Below are positions 55,920-64,000 of a stretch of 64,000 nt of DNA, piece by piece. The translations under genes and the position numbers were made by a program. Location of the stretch: the NCBI RefSeq assembly GCF_023611505.1, contig NZ_CP097843.1, positions 806,001-870,000 on the forward strand. Reading direction: 5' to 3'. The stretch's first letter is position 1. Each line of letters starts with the position of its first letter. This DNA is from Streptococcus oralis. Its GTDB lineage: Bacteria > Bacillota > Bacilli > Lactobacillales > Streptococcaceae. Under the pieces are notes generated by a model that worked only from the letters and a program-made list of their open reading frames with translations, was not told where the DNA came from and did no database searches.

Positions 55920-57917
55920 ATGTCTGAAAAGAATTTTTATATTACAACACCGATTTACTATCCATCTGGTAAACTTCATATCGGTTCTGCCTACACAACT
56001 ATCGCCTGTGATGTCTTAGCTCGTTACAAACGCCTCATGGGCTATGATGTCTTTTATTTGACAGGCCTTGACGAGCATGGTCAAAAAATCCAGCAAAAAG
56101 CGGAAGAAGCTGGCATTACACCTCAAGCTTATGTTGATGGGATGGCAGTTGGAGTCAAAGAACTTTGGAAATTACTAGATATCTCATACGATAAATTTAT
56201 CCGTACAACTGATGGCTACCATGAAAAAGTAGTGGCTCAGGTCTTTGAACGCTTGCTTGCTCAAGATGATATCTACTTGGGTGAATACTCTGGCTGGTAT
56301 TCAGTATCAGATGAAGAATTCTTTACAGAAAGCCAACTGGCGGAAGTTTTCCGTGACGAAGCTGGAAATGTGACAGGCGGTATCGCTCCATCAGGTCACG
56401 AGGTAGAATGGGTTTCAGAAGAGTCTTATTTTCTTCGCCTCAGCAAATACCAAGACCGTTTGGTTGAATTTTTCAAATCGCACCCTGATTTCATCACTCC
56501 AGATGGTCGTCTTAATGAAATGTTGCGTAACTTTATTGAGCCAGGTTTGGAAGACTTAGCGGTTTCTCGTACAACCTTTACCTGGGGTGTTCCAGTCCCA
56601 TCAAATCCAAAACACGTTGTCTATGTTTGGATCGATGCCCTTCTCAACTATGCGACTGCTCTTGGTTATGGTCAAGACGATCATACTAACTTTGACAAGT
56701 TCTGGAACGGAACAGTCTTCCACATGGTCGGAAAAGATATTCTCCGTTTCCACTCAATCTACTGGCCAATCTTGCTCATGATGCTCGATATCAAGTTGCC
56801 AGAACGTTTGATTGCCCATGGTTGGTTTGTCATGAAAGACGGCAAGATGTCTAAGTCTAAAGGGAATGTCGTTTACCCTGAAATGCTAGTAGAACGTTAT
56901 GGACTGGATCCACTTCGTTACTACCTCATGCGTAGCCTCCCAGTCGGTTCAGATGGAACCTTTACTCCTGAGGACTATGTAGGCCGTATCAACTATGAAT
57001 TGGCAAATGACCTAGGAAACCTCCTCAACCGTACGGTTTCCATGATTAATAAGTATTTTGATGGAAAAGTTCCAGCCTATGTAGAAGGTGTGACTGAATT
57101 TGACAATGCTCTTGCTCAAGTAGCAGAGCAATCTATCTCTGACTACCATACACACATGGAAGCAGTTGACTACCCACGTGCACTTGAAGCAGTCTGGACT
57201 CTTATTTCACGTACTAACAAATACATTGATGAGACTGCTCCATGGGTCTTGGCTAAGGATGAAGCTCTTCGTGACCAATTAGCAAGTGTGATGAGCCACT
57301 TGGCAGCTAGCCTTCGTATTGTAGCTCACTTGATTGAGCCATTTATGATGGAAACCAGTCGTGCAGTCTTGACTCAACTTGGTCTAGCAGAAGTTTCTAG
57401 CCTTGAGAACTTGAGCTTGGCTGATTTCCCTGCAGGTGTGACAGTAGTTGCCAAAGGAACACCAATCTTCCCACGTCTGGACATGGAAGAAGAGATTGCC
57501 TATATCAAGGAACAAATGGAAGGCAACAAACCAGCAGTCGAAAAAGAATGGAATCCGGATGAAGTTGAACTCAAACTCAACAAGGATGAAATCAAGTTTG
57601 AATACTTTGATAAGGTTGAAATCCGTGTCGCAGAAGTCAAAGAAGTTTCCAAAGTAGAAGGTTCTGATAAGTTGCTTCAATTCCGATTAGATGCTGGTGA
57701 TGGCGAAGACCGTCAAATCCTCTCAGGAATAGCTAAATACTATCCAAACGAACAAGAATTGGTCGGCAAGAAAGTTCAAATCGTTGCCAATCTCAAACCT
57801 CGTAAGATGATGAAAAAATATGTCAGCCAAGGGATGATTCTCTCAGCTGAACATGATGGCAAACTAACCCTTCTCACAGTTGATCCAGCTGTACCAAACG
57901 GAAGTATGATTGGGTAA
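55920..57917 (+). CDS. metG: Methionyl-tRNA synthetase
   Basis: The 665-residue class I synthetase has the HIGH-like motif HIGSAY and the KMSKS motif [11 protein letters not shown]-terminal tRNA-binding OB-fold domain of EMAP/Trbp type runs from about residue 560 ([29 protein letters not shown]). It lacks the zinc-knuckle cysteines. ATG 55920 has GGAAAGGAAA before it; an upstream in-frame start would add 14 unusual residues. Confidence 0.97.
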   Translation: MSEKNFYITTPIYYPSGKLHIGSAYTTIACDVLARYKRLMGYDVFYLTGLDEHGQKIQQKAEEAGITPQAYVDGMAVGVKELWKLLDISYDKFIRTTDGYHEKVVAQVFERLLAQDDIYLGEYSGWYSVSDEEFFTESQLAEVFRDEAGNVTGGIAPSGHEVEWVSEESYFLRLSKYQDRLVEFFKSHPDFITPDGRLNEMLRNFIEPGLEDLAVSRTTFTWGVPVPSNPKHVVYVWIDALLNYATALGYGQDDHTNFDKFWNGTVFHMVGKDILRFHSIYWPILLMMLDIKLPERLIAHGWFVMKDGKMSKSKGNVVYPEMLVERYGLDPLRYYLMRSLPVGSDGTFTPEDYVGRINYELANDLGNLLNRTVSMINKYFDGKVPAYVEGVTEFDNALAQVAEQSISDYHTHMEAVDYPRALEAVWTLISRTNKYIDETAPWVLAKDEALRDQLASVMSHLAASLRIVAHLIEPFMMETSRAVLTQLGLAEVSSLENLSLADFPAGVTVVAKGTPIFPRLDMEEEIAYIKEQMEGNKPAVEKEWNPDEVELKLNKDEIKFEYFDKVEIRVAEVKEVSKVEGSDKLLQFRLDAGDGEDRQILSGIAKYYPNEQELVGKKVQIVANLKPRKMMKKYVSQGMILSAEHDGKLTLLTVDPAVPNGSMIG

Positions 57918-57922
57918 TAGCA

Positions 57923-57953
57923 AAAAACCAACGTTAGGTACGTTGGTTTTTCT
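57923..57953. terminator. Terminator between metG and the kinase gene
   Basis: AAAAACCAACGT (57923-57934) pairs with ACGTTGGTTTTT (57940-57951). It overlaps the stop of the convergent gene and may serve both. Confidence 0.82.
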
Positions 57954-58467
57954 TGTTATATGCGAGATTATCTAAGAAGTGGTCTATCTCCTTTTGAGAC
58001 CGGAGGAGAATTACTTTCTCTGGATAGGTTTCTTGAATCCCCTTGTAGCGTTCCTTAGCGGATTTGCTCCGCCCATCCCAGAGAATCCATCGGATAAAGT
58101 CCCAGTCAAAGCGTTCGGGGCAACCTGCAGCCATACTTTCTCTGACCTTGCCTCGGTATGTGAGATACCGTTTAAAGGCTCGAAAGAGACAAGTCCATGG
58201 TGAAAAATTGAGAAAGATGATTTGGTCAGCTTGCTCCATCCTTTCCTCATAGCAGCACCAAGAGTAGTTGCCGTCGATGACCCAGTCTGAGTGATTAGTG
58301 AGGAAGTTTTTCATCTCGGCTTTCATCCAATCACGATCACTGTCTTGCCAGCCTGGTTGAAATTGGAGGGTGTCCATATGCAGTTTGGGTATGGAGTAGT
58401 AGTTAGATAAGTTCTCAGCTAGAGTTGACTTACCAGCTCCAGAATAGCCGATGATTGCGATTTTCAT
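57934..58467 (-). CDS. P-loop kinase-like protein (FlaR/topology-modulation type)
   Basis: The 177-residue adenylate-kinase-like protein has Walker A GYSGAGKST, then KLHMDTLQFQPGW and WVIDGNY. These mark the family often labelled DNA topology modulation protein FlaR; that name rests on weak evidence and the substrate is unknown. Monocistronic. Confidence 0.82.
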   Translation of the reverse strand: MKIAIIGYSGAGKSTLAENLSNYYSIPKLHMDTLQFQPGWQDSDRDWMKAEMKNFLTNHSDWVIDGNYSWCCYEERMEQADQIIFLNFSPWTCLFRAFKRYLTYRGKVRESMAAGCPERFDWDFIRWILWDGRSKSAKERYKGIQETYPEKVILLRSQKEIDHFLDNLAYNKKNQRT

Positions 58468-58492
58468 TTTCTATCTTTTCGTAATGGAGGAC

Positions 58493-58519
58493 AAAAAAAC
58501 AGCCTCTACGGACTGTTTC
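58493..58519 (-). terminator. Terminator of rpsT
   Basis: On the minus strand an AAACAGTCC/GGCTGTTT stem is followed by a run of T's. Confidence 0.78.
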
Positions 58520-58756
58520 TTATTTAGCAAGTTTAGCTGAAAGACGAGCTTTATCGCGGCTTGCTTTGTTTTTATGAATCAAACCTTTAGTTTCTGCTTT
58601 GTCGATAGCTGAGCTAGCAGCACGGAAAAGTTCTTCAGAAGGGTTTGCTTCGAAAGCTTTGATAGCAGTACGCATAGCTGATTTTTGAGCTGAGTTTTTT
58701 TCGTTTTGTTTAACGTTCAATTCAGCGCGTTTGATAGCTGATTTAATGTTTGCCAA
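58520..58756 (-). CDS. rpsT: 30S ribosomal protein S20
   Basis: The 78-residue protein is [25 protein letters not shown] and on, full S20 length. The start is TTG 58756: GGAGGT lies 6 nt before it. An in-frame ATG at 58771 overlaps that ribosome binding site, so it would add five residues but could not use it. A rare start codon on a ribosomal protein gene may tune its output. Confidence 0.92.
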
Positions 58757-58787
58757 TGTTCTTACCTCCATATTTACTAACTATACC

Positions 58788-58816
58788 ATTATATCTGAAA
58801 ACTTAGGTTTTGACAA
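58788..58816 (-). promoter_or_regulatory. rpsT promoter
   Basis: Minus strand: TTGTCA (58816-58811), 17 nt, TATAAT (58793-58788). Confidence 0.75.
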
Positions 58817-58823
58817 GGGGAAA

Positions 58824-59744
58824 TTATTTTTTTAGGTAAATTTCATCGATTTCATGGTTTTTAGTCTTGTGGAGAATGACCTCAGCGCGATTCCTTGTCG
58901 GTTCGATATAGTTTTGTAGATTTGTGAGATTAATACTGGTCCAAACCTGATGTGCAAAGGCTTCAACTTCTCCAATCGGCATTTGCGTAAAGCGGTGGTA
59001 GTAGCTGTTGGGATCATTTTGGGCAAAGCTGAGGAGTTTTAAGAAACGATCCAGATACCAACTTTCAATGTCCTCGACAGCAGCATCCACATAGATGGAA
59101 AAATCAAAGAAATCAGTGATGTAAAGGCGCTCATTTTGAGGGTTTTGAAAGACATTGATGCCTTCAACAATAACAAAGTCCGCAGCTTTGACACGTTGTT
59201 TCTCTTCAGGAACGATGTCATACACTTCATGAGAATAGACAGGAATATCGACATCTTGCCCGTTCTTTAGGCGATCAAGAAAATTCAGCAAGGTTTCCAT
59301 ATCATAACTTTCAGGAAAACCTTTGCGATTTAATATATCTTGATCCATCAAGGTTTGATTGGGATAGAGAAAGCCATCCGTTGTCACTAACTCTACAGTA
59401 GCATCAGTAACTGTACGAGAGAGAAGGATTTGCAGAAGTCGGCTAGTTGTTGATTTCCCGACAGCAACACTACCAGAAACCCCAATGATAAAAGGCTGTG
59501 ATTTGCTTTCACGTTGGAGGAAAATTCCTTTTGAAAATGCCAAATCATCCTTGGTGCGCTTGTAAATATGGATAAGATGGACAAGGGGAAGATAGACATC
59601 CGTTACGTCCTGCAGACTAATCTGGTCATTGAAACTCTTGATGGATTCTAACTCTTCCTCTGTCAAGGGAGGGGTTGTTTTGCGATGCAATGATTGCCAA
59701 GTATGGCGGCTGATTTTCTCAAAATGTAAAAATTCGTTGGTCAT
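58824..59744 (-). CDS. coaA: Pantothenate kinase, type I
   Basis: The 306-residue enzyme carries out the first step of coenzyme A synthesis. P-loop [15 protein letters not shown], substrate motif [12 protein letters not shown] and [10 protein letters not shown] are present. ATG 59744 (MTNEF) has AGGGGAAAAC upstream; a longer frame to 59774 lacks a site. It stands alone, divergent from the small membrane-protein gene. Confidence 0.95.
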   Translation of the reverse strand: MTNEFLHFEKISRHTWQSLHRKTTPPLTEEELESIKSFNDQISLQDVTDVYLPLVHLIHIYKRTKDDLAFSKGIFLQRESKSQPFIIGVSGSVAVGKSTTSRLLQILLSRTVTDATVELVTTDGFLYPNQTLMDQDILNRKGFPESYDMETLLNFLDRLKNGQDVDIPVYSHEVYDIVPEEKQRVKAADFVIVEGINVFQNPQNERLYITDFFDFSIYVDAAVEDIESWYLDRFLKLLSFAQNDPNSYYHRFTQMPIGEVEAFAHQVWTSINLTNLQNYIEPTRNRAEVILHKTKNHEIDEIYLKK

Positions 59745-59945
59745 TTGTTTTCCCCTAGATATTTTGTCTATCATACCATAAAAAGCTAAAAAAATAAAGC
59801 GGTTTCTTGATGGTAGTAAGTCAATATCGTATAATAGAGGTAGATGGAGGTTGAATAATTTAATGATGAGATAGGGAATGGTTTCTGAAGAGTTATCAGT
59901 TATTAAAAGTGGGTTTTTTAGTTCGCAACTTATAGGAGGTATACA

Positions 59946-60350
59946 ATGAAAATCTTGAGATGTTACATATTGGAACTCTGTTTTATTTTAAGTTTTACAC
60001 TACCTTTTATAAGGGGAGCGAATGCGGATAATGGTAGACGCTTTGTAGAAACCTATTACGGTTTTACCTTCTTAATGGATCATCTCCTTGTAACAGTTAT
60101 CTTTATCTGTTCACTCTTGATTGCTTGGTTAGTAAAAAAGCAGTGGACGAAATGGCTTGCTGCTGGTAGTTATCTATTTTTGATTTTGTGGATTGCTACA
60201 GAAGGATATCTATTCCGTATGTCACTAGAAGATTTGATACGTCTTTGGACAAGTTTGGAAATCTTGACACAAACTTATCAGTTGGGCTTTTATCTAAACA
60301 TCATATTGGGAATCCTGTTGATAATAAAGTATTTTAAGGTTAAGCAATAG
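59946..60350 (+). CDS. Unknown small membrane protein
   Basis: The 134-residue protein has about four hydrophobic segments (residues about 8-24, 45-63, 70-88, 108-128) and a basic end. No family is recognised. TAGGAGG precedes the ATG, and TATAAT at about 59829 may be its -10, which leaves a leader of about 110 nt. Confidence 0.7.
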   Translation: MKILRCYILELCFILSFTLPFIRGANADNGRRFVETYYGFTFLMDHLLVTVIFICSLLIAWLVKKQWTKWLAAGSYLFLILWIATEGYLFRMSLEDLIRLWTSLEILTQTYQLGFYLNIILGILLIIKYFKVKQ

Positions 60351-60518
60351 TGATAAAAATGCGTCTAATTACAAACGATCTGTTTTTTTCCTGACTATGA
60401 TAATTTGTAGTTCCCGATAGATTGTAATGTATTTCTAATAATTGAAAGAGATTGAAGAAAAGGTTTTTTGACTAGGATTCTTCAGTCTTTTTCATTTTAT
60501 CATCACTTTGTAAACGAC

Positions 60519-60556
60519 TTACAATTCAAGCAAAATTATGGTAAAATAGTTTTATG
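60519..60556 (+). promoter_or_regulatory. Promoter giving an apparently leaderless mRNA
   Basis: TTACAA (60519-60524), 17 nt, TAAAAT (60542-60547). The expected start of transcription, about 7 nt downstream, falls on the ATG at 60554. No Shine-Dalgarno sequence lies between. Confidence 0.6.
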
Positions 60557-61144
60557 AGTAAAATGTATTATGCAGAAAATCCTGACGCTGCTCACGACAT
60601 ACATGAGTTGAGAGTGGAGTTGTTGGGAGAAAAAATGACCTTTTTGACGGATGCGGGTGTTTTTAGCAAGAAAATGGTTGACTTTGGGAGTCAGCTTTTA
60701 TTGAAGTGTCTGGAGGTTAACAAAGGAGAAACGGTCCTTGATGTGGGTTGTGGATATGGGCCTTTGGGCTTGTCCTTGACCAAGGCTTATGGAGTTCAGG
60801 CAACCATGGTTGATATCAATAATCGTGCTCTAGACTTGGCTCGACAAAATGCTGAACGAAATAAAGTAGAAGCAACGATTTTCCAATCCAATATCTATGA
60901 ACAAGTTGAAGGGAAATTTGACCATGTTATTTCTAATCCGCCTATTCGAGCGGGTAAACAAGTTGTTCATGAGATTATCGAAAAGAGCAGAGATTTCTTG
61001 AAAGATGGAGGTGATTTAACCATTGTCATTCAGAAAAAGCAAGGTGCTCCGAGTGCTAAAAGTAAGATGGAAGACGTTTTTGGAAATTGTGAAATCGTAA
61101 AGAAAGATAAGGGATACTATATCCTTAGAAGTGTGAAAGAATGA
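60554..61144 (+). CDS. RsmC-like class I SAM methyltransferase
   Basis: The 196-residue protein has SAM motif I VLDVGCGYGPLGLSL and the NPPIRAG motif typical of N6-adenine or N2-guanine base methylases of the RsmC type, followed by KKQGAPSAKSKM. The likely target is rRNA. It is first in the deoA-deoC-cdd-pnrA operon, overlapping deoA by 4 nt. Confidence 0.88.
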   Translation: MSKMYYAENPDAAHDIHELRVELLGEKMTFLTDAGVFSKKMVDFGSQLLLKCLEVNKGETVLDVGCGYGPLGLSLTKAYGVQATMVDINNRALDLARQNAERNKVEATIFQSNIYEQVEGKFDHVISNPPIRAGKQVVHEIIEKSRDFLKDGGDLTIVIQKKQGAPSAKSKMEDVFGNCEIVKKDKGYYILRSVKE

Positions 61145-62418
61145 GAGCAGTTGATTTAATTCAAAAGAAACGAGATGGTCAAGAACTTACTTCAAATGAA
61201 ATCAAGTGGCTAGTAGAAGGCTATGTGGCAGGAACTGTTCCAGACTATCAGATGTCTGCCTTTGCTATGGCGGTTTATTTCAAAGGAATGACGACACGAG
61301 AGATTTCTGACCTGACGATGAATATGGTTAAGACAGGTCAGGAGTTTGACTTGTCAGCTATTGATGGGGTTAAAGTTGACAAACATTCTACTGGTGGTGT
61401 AGGTGATAAGGTGACCTTGATTTTAGCTCCCCTTGTTGCTAGCTTTGGTGTGCCCGTGGCAAAAATGAGTGGTCGTGGACTAGGACACACTGGCGGAACT
61501 TTAGATAAGTTAGAAGCGATCAAGGGCTATCAAGTCGAGCGCAGTCAAGAAGATTTCATTCGTCAGGTACAGGACATTGGTGTATCTGTTATTGGGCAGT
61601 CAGATCAGCTTGTTAAAGCAGATAAACTTCTCTATGCCCTCCGTGATGTGACAGCGACTGTCGACACGATTCCTTTGATTGCAAGCTCTGTCATGAGCAA
61701 GAAAATCGCTGCTGGGGCAGATGCCATTTTGCTAGATGTGACAGTTGGTGAGGGTGCCTTTATGAAGACTGTTGAGGAGGCGCGCGAATTGGCTCAAACC
61801 ATGGTTGATTTGGGGAAGGCAGTTGGTCGAAAAACAGTTGCAGTCATTACAGATATGAGCCAACCCTTGGGACGAGCCATTGGCAATCGTCTCGAAATCC
61901 TAGAAGCAATTGAAATTCTTCAAGGAAAGGGTCGAGAAGATATTAGTCACTTTATTTGTGAACTAGCTCAGATTATGCTTGGTTTGGCAAATGTTGAGAA
62001 GACAGTTGAAGAAGTACGTCAACATCTTGAAAACGGCCAAGCGCTGGCTAAGTTTGAAGAAATGGTGGCGGCTCAAGGCGGTGATTTAGAAGATCTTTAT
62101 CGCCCAGTCAAGGTGGCGCATGTAGTAGATATCCTGGCTCAAGAGTCAGGTGTCATTTCAGCCCTTCCAGCGATGGAATTTGGTCTCTATGCCATGAGAT
62201 TGGGAGCTGGTCGTGCAGTCAAGACTGATGACTTGGACTATGAAACTGGAATCGTTTTTGAGAAGAAGATCGGTGACTCCGTTCAAAAGGGAGAAATTGT
62301 CGCAAAAGTTTATACAAATGGAAAAATTTCCCCTCAACTAGTTACAGAATTCCAAAAATATGTTAAAATAAATGATAGTGTGAAACGTTTGCAGGAAATA
62401 ATTGAAATCATCTCATGA
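61141..62418 (+). CDS. deoA: Pyrimidine-nucleoside phosphorylase
   Basis: The 425-residue enzyme cleaves thymidine, uridine and deoxyuridine with phosphate. [45 protein letters not shown] is the family signature. The gene overlaps the methyltransferase, and its end is close to deoC. It is named deoA/pdp in related genomes. Confidence 0.96.
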   Translation: MRAVDLIQKKRDGQELTSNEIKWLVEGYVAGTVPDYQMSAFAMAVYFKGMTTREISDLTMNMVKTGQEFDLSAIDGVKVDKHSTGGVGDKVTLILAPLVASFGVPVAKMSGRGLGHTGGTLDKLEAIKGYQVERSQEDFIRQVQDIGVSVIGQSDQLVKADKLLYALRDVTATVDTIPLIASSVMSKKIAAGADAILLDVTVGEGAFMKTVEEARELAQTMVDLGKAVGRKTVAVITDMSQPLGRAIGNRLEILEAIEILQGKGREDISHFICELAQIMLGLANVEKTVEEVRQHLENGQALAKFEEMVAAQGGDLEDLYRPVKVAHVVDILAQESGVISALPAMEFGLYAMRLGAGRAVKTDDLDYETGIVFEKKIGDSVQKGEIVAKVYTNGKISPQLVTEFQKYVKINDSVKRLQEIIEIIS

Positions 62419-62437
62419 AAAAGAGAGGAATCCGAAT

Positions 62438-63100
62438 ATGAAATTAAACAAATACATTGATCATACGCTTTTAAAACAAGATGCAAGTCAAGAACAAATT
62501 GATCGTTTGCTATCTGAAGCGCGTGAGTATGACTTTGCCAGCGTTTGTGTTAATCCCACATGGGTTAAACATGCGAAAACAGGACTTGAAGGCTCAGATG
62601 TAAAGGTTTGTACAGTAGTTGGTTTCCCCTTGGGAGCGACAACTTCAGCTGTAAAAGCTTTTGAAACCAAGGAAGCCATCCAAAATGGTGCAGATGAGAT
62701 TGATATGGTTATCAATGTCGGTGCCCTCAAATCAGGAAATCTTGATTTGGTTGAATCGGACATCCGTGCTGTCGTAGAAGCAAGTGGTGACAAGTTGGTT
62801 AAGGTCATTATTGAAGCTTGCTTGTTGACAGACGATGAAAAGGTTGTGGCTTGCCAATTATCTCAGAAAGCAGGTGCTGACTTTGTCAAAACATCAACTG
62901 GATTTTCAACTGGTGGTGCCACTATAGAGGATGTTAAGTTGATGCGTAAAACAGTCGGGCCAGATATGGGAGTTAAGGCAGCTGGTGGTGCTCGTTCTTA
63001 TGCGGATGCTGTTGCCTTTGTGGAAGCGGGCGCTACCCGTATCGGAACATCAGCTGGCGTTGCAATTTTAAAAGGAGAATTAGCAGATGGCGACTACTGA
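62438..63100 (+). CDS. deoC: Deoxyribose-phosphate aldolase
   Basis: The 220-residue TIM barrel begins [16 protein letters not shown]. The Schiff-base lysine is in [13 protein letters not shown] and the second lysine in [11 protein letters not shown]. It splits deoxyribose-5-phosphate to acetaldehyde and glyceraldehyde-3-phosphate. ATG 62438 is favoured over ATG 62402 by homologous N termini. Confidence 0.96.
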   Translation: MKLNKYIDHTLLKQDASQEQIDRLLSEAREYDFASVCVNPTWVKHAKTGLEGSDVKVCTVVGFPLGATTSAVKAFETKEAIQNGADEIDMVINVGALKSGNLDLVESDIRAVVEASGDKLVKVIIEACLLTDDEKVVACQLSQKAGADFVKTSTGFSTGGATIEDVKLMRKTVGPDMGVKAAGGARSYADAVAFVEAGATRIGTSAGVAILKGELADGDY

Positions 63101-63476
63101 GTTGATTGACTTAGCAATTGAAACCAGCAAGCAAGCCTATGTACCCTATTCTCACTTTCCTGTTAGCGCTGTTCTAGTGGCGAAAGATGGTAACGTTTAT
63201 ACAGGTGTTAATATTGAGAATGCTAGCTATTCTTTGACGAACTGTGGAGAGCGTACAGCGATTTTCAAAGCAGTTTCCGAAGGCCAAAGAGAGTTTTCAG
63301 AGTTGATTGTCTATGGACAGACTGAAAAACCCATATCACCATGTGGTGCTTGTCGCCAAGTGATGGCTGAATTTTTTGAAAAAGATCTAAAAGTGACACT
63401 TGTCGCAAAAGATAAATCGACGGTCGAGATGACGGTCGGGGAGTTACTTCCATACTCTTTTACAGACTTAAACTAG
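63087..63476 (+). CDS. cdd: Cytidine deaminase
   Basis: The 129-residue zinc enzyme has NCGERTAIF with the catalytic Glu and first Cys ligand, and PCGACRQVM with the other two Cys. It converts cytidine and deoxycytidine to uridines. Start overlaps deoC by 14 nt. Confidence 0.97.
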   Translation: MATTELIDLAIETSKQAYVPYSHFPVSAVLVAKDGNVYTGVNIENASYSLTNCGERTAIFKAVSEGQREFSELIVYGQTEKPISPCGACRQVMAEFFEKDLKVTLVAKDKSTVEMTVGELLPYSFTDLN

Positions 63477-63481
63477 TCTGA

Positions 63482-63498
63482 GTCACTCTTTGAGTGAC
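63482..63498 (+). other. Hairpin between cdd and pnrA
   Basis: GTCACTC (63482-63488), loop TTT, GAGTGAC (63492-63498), no T-run. It may stabilise the lipoprotein mRNA or attenuate read-through. Confidence 0.5.
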
Positions 63499-63565
63499 GC
63501 GGTCCTTGTGGCCAACCAATCCATACTTGCAACATCGTTGCACATCTTATTTAGGAGGTTCAGTA

Positions 63566-64000
63566 ATGAACAAGAAACAATGGCTAGGCCTTGGTCTAGT
63601 TGCAGTGGCAGCAGTTGGACTTGCTGCATGTGGTAACCGCTCTTCTCGTAACGTAGCTTCATCTTCATCTGAAATGAAGACGAAAGCAGCAATTGTAACA
63701 GATACTGGTGGTGTTGATGATAAATCATTTAACCAATCAGCTTGGGAAGGTTTGCAAGACTGGGGTAAAGAACACAATCTTTCTAAAGATAAAGGCTTTA
63801 CTTATTTCCAATCAACAAGTGAAGCAGACTATGCGAACAACTTGCAACAAGCGGCTGGAAGTTACAACCTGATCTTCGGTGTTGGTTTTGCACTTCACAA
63901 TGCAGTTGAAGAGGCAGCAAAAGACCACTCTGACTTAAACTATGTCTTGATTGATGATGTGATCAAAGATCAAAAGAATGTTGCGAGCGTAACATTTGCT
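63566..64000 (+). CDS. pnrA: Nucleoside-binding lipoprotein PnrA/BMP family, 3' end outside window
   Basis: 145 residues are visible. The lipoprotein signal has LAAC (Cys 22) and the BMP-family start KAAIVTDTGGVDDKSFNQSAWEGL. It delivers nucleosides to an ABC importer expected just downstream. TTAGGAGGTTC precedes the ATG. Its placement at the end of the nucleoside salvage operon supports the role. Confidence 0.94.
   Translation, partial: MNKKQWLGLGLVAVAAVGLAACGNRSSRNVASSSSEMKTKAAIVTDTGGVDDKSFNQSAWEGLQDWGKEHNLSKDKGFTYFQSTSEADYANNLQQAAGSYNLIFGVGFALHNAVEEAAKDHSDLNYVLIDDVIKDQKNVASVTFA

Overview
The window is AT-rich, and its gene content and order match a Mitis-group Streptococcus (S. mitis, S. 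oralis or S. pneumoniae type). The evidence is the pezT toxin, a PfbA-like beta-helix surface protein next to galT/galE, slrA, the rpsP-khpA-rimM-trmD block, and the coaA-rpsT-deoA-deoC-cdd-pnrA block. No tRNA, rRNA or CRISPR array was seen. Species-level assignment cannot be made without a search. Family assignments come from reading motifs; comparisons to named pneumococcal loci are from memory.

Left accessory region (1-4.1 kb): the 3' part of a zeta toxin gene (pezT) is followed by an SOS cassette of S24/XRE repressor, Y-family polymerase, YolD-like protein and a small unknown protein. This combination is typical cargo of Tn5252-family ICEs. It is followed by 850 bp with a terminator-like hairpin and a 19-bp perfect inverted repeat.

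PfbA/LacI locus (4.4-18.4 kb): a cell-wall-anchored beta-helix protein, a PP2C-type phosphatase, a PhoU-like protein, GalT and GalE form one unit. A 2H-family phosphoesterase, a binding-protein ABC importer and an MgtC-type membrane protein form a second. A LacI-family regulator and a second MgtC-type gene follow. Three near-identical palindromes (AATGACAnCGnTGTCATT) sit just downstream of the -10 boxes of the pfbA, 2H/ABC and second mgtC units. They tie the units into one regulon, probably run by the LacI protein. This is the most interesting system in the window: a surface adhesin/lyase-like protein under the same control as an importer and intracellular phosphate- and galactose-handling enzymes.

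Mobile element (about 18.5-23.4 kb): an oriT-like region with several inverted repeats, two relaxosome proteins, a Tn5252-type relaxase, an XRE repressor, a DUF3173-type protein and a tyrosine integrase. No type IV secretion genes are present, so it reads as a mobilizable element (IME).

Core regions: 23.8-29.2 kb holds a membrane protein, a YjaZ-like metalloprotease behind a MerR/TipA-like promoter, an EXLDI protein, an oxidoreductase/TetR pair and gdhA. 29.4-36.8 kb holds pyrD, holA, sodA, yutD, rlmN, vanZ-like, an ABC-F gene and slrA. 36.8-39.0 kb is a decayed stretch with a pseudogene, a diverged repeat pair and an XRE/membrane-protein pair. 39.2-43.0 kb holds rpsP, khpA, a MazG-like gene, rimM, trmD, a lone ATP-cone protein, a PC4-like gene and a TetR gene. 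43.7-50.3 kb is a single 2192-residue LPXTG adhesin built of pilin-like isopeptide domains, four of them nearly identical, behind a long structured leader. 50.4-64.0 kb holds bioY, gor, a MacAB-like efflux system, metG, a small kinase, rpsT, coaA, a methyltransferase with an apparently leaderless mRNA, and the nucleoside salvage operon deoA-deoC-cdd-pnrA, cut by the window end.
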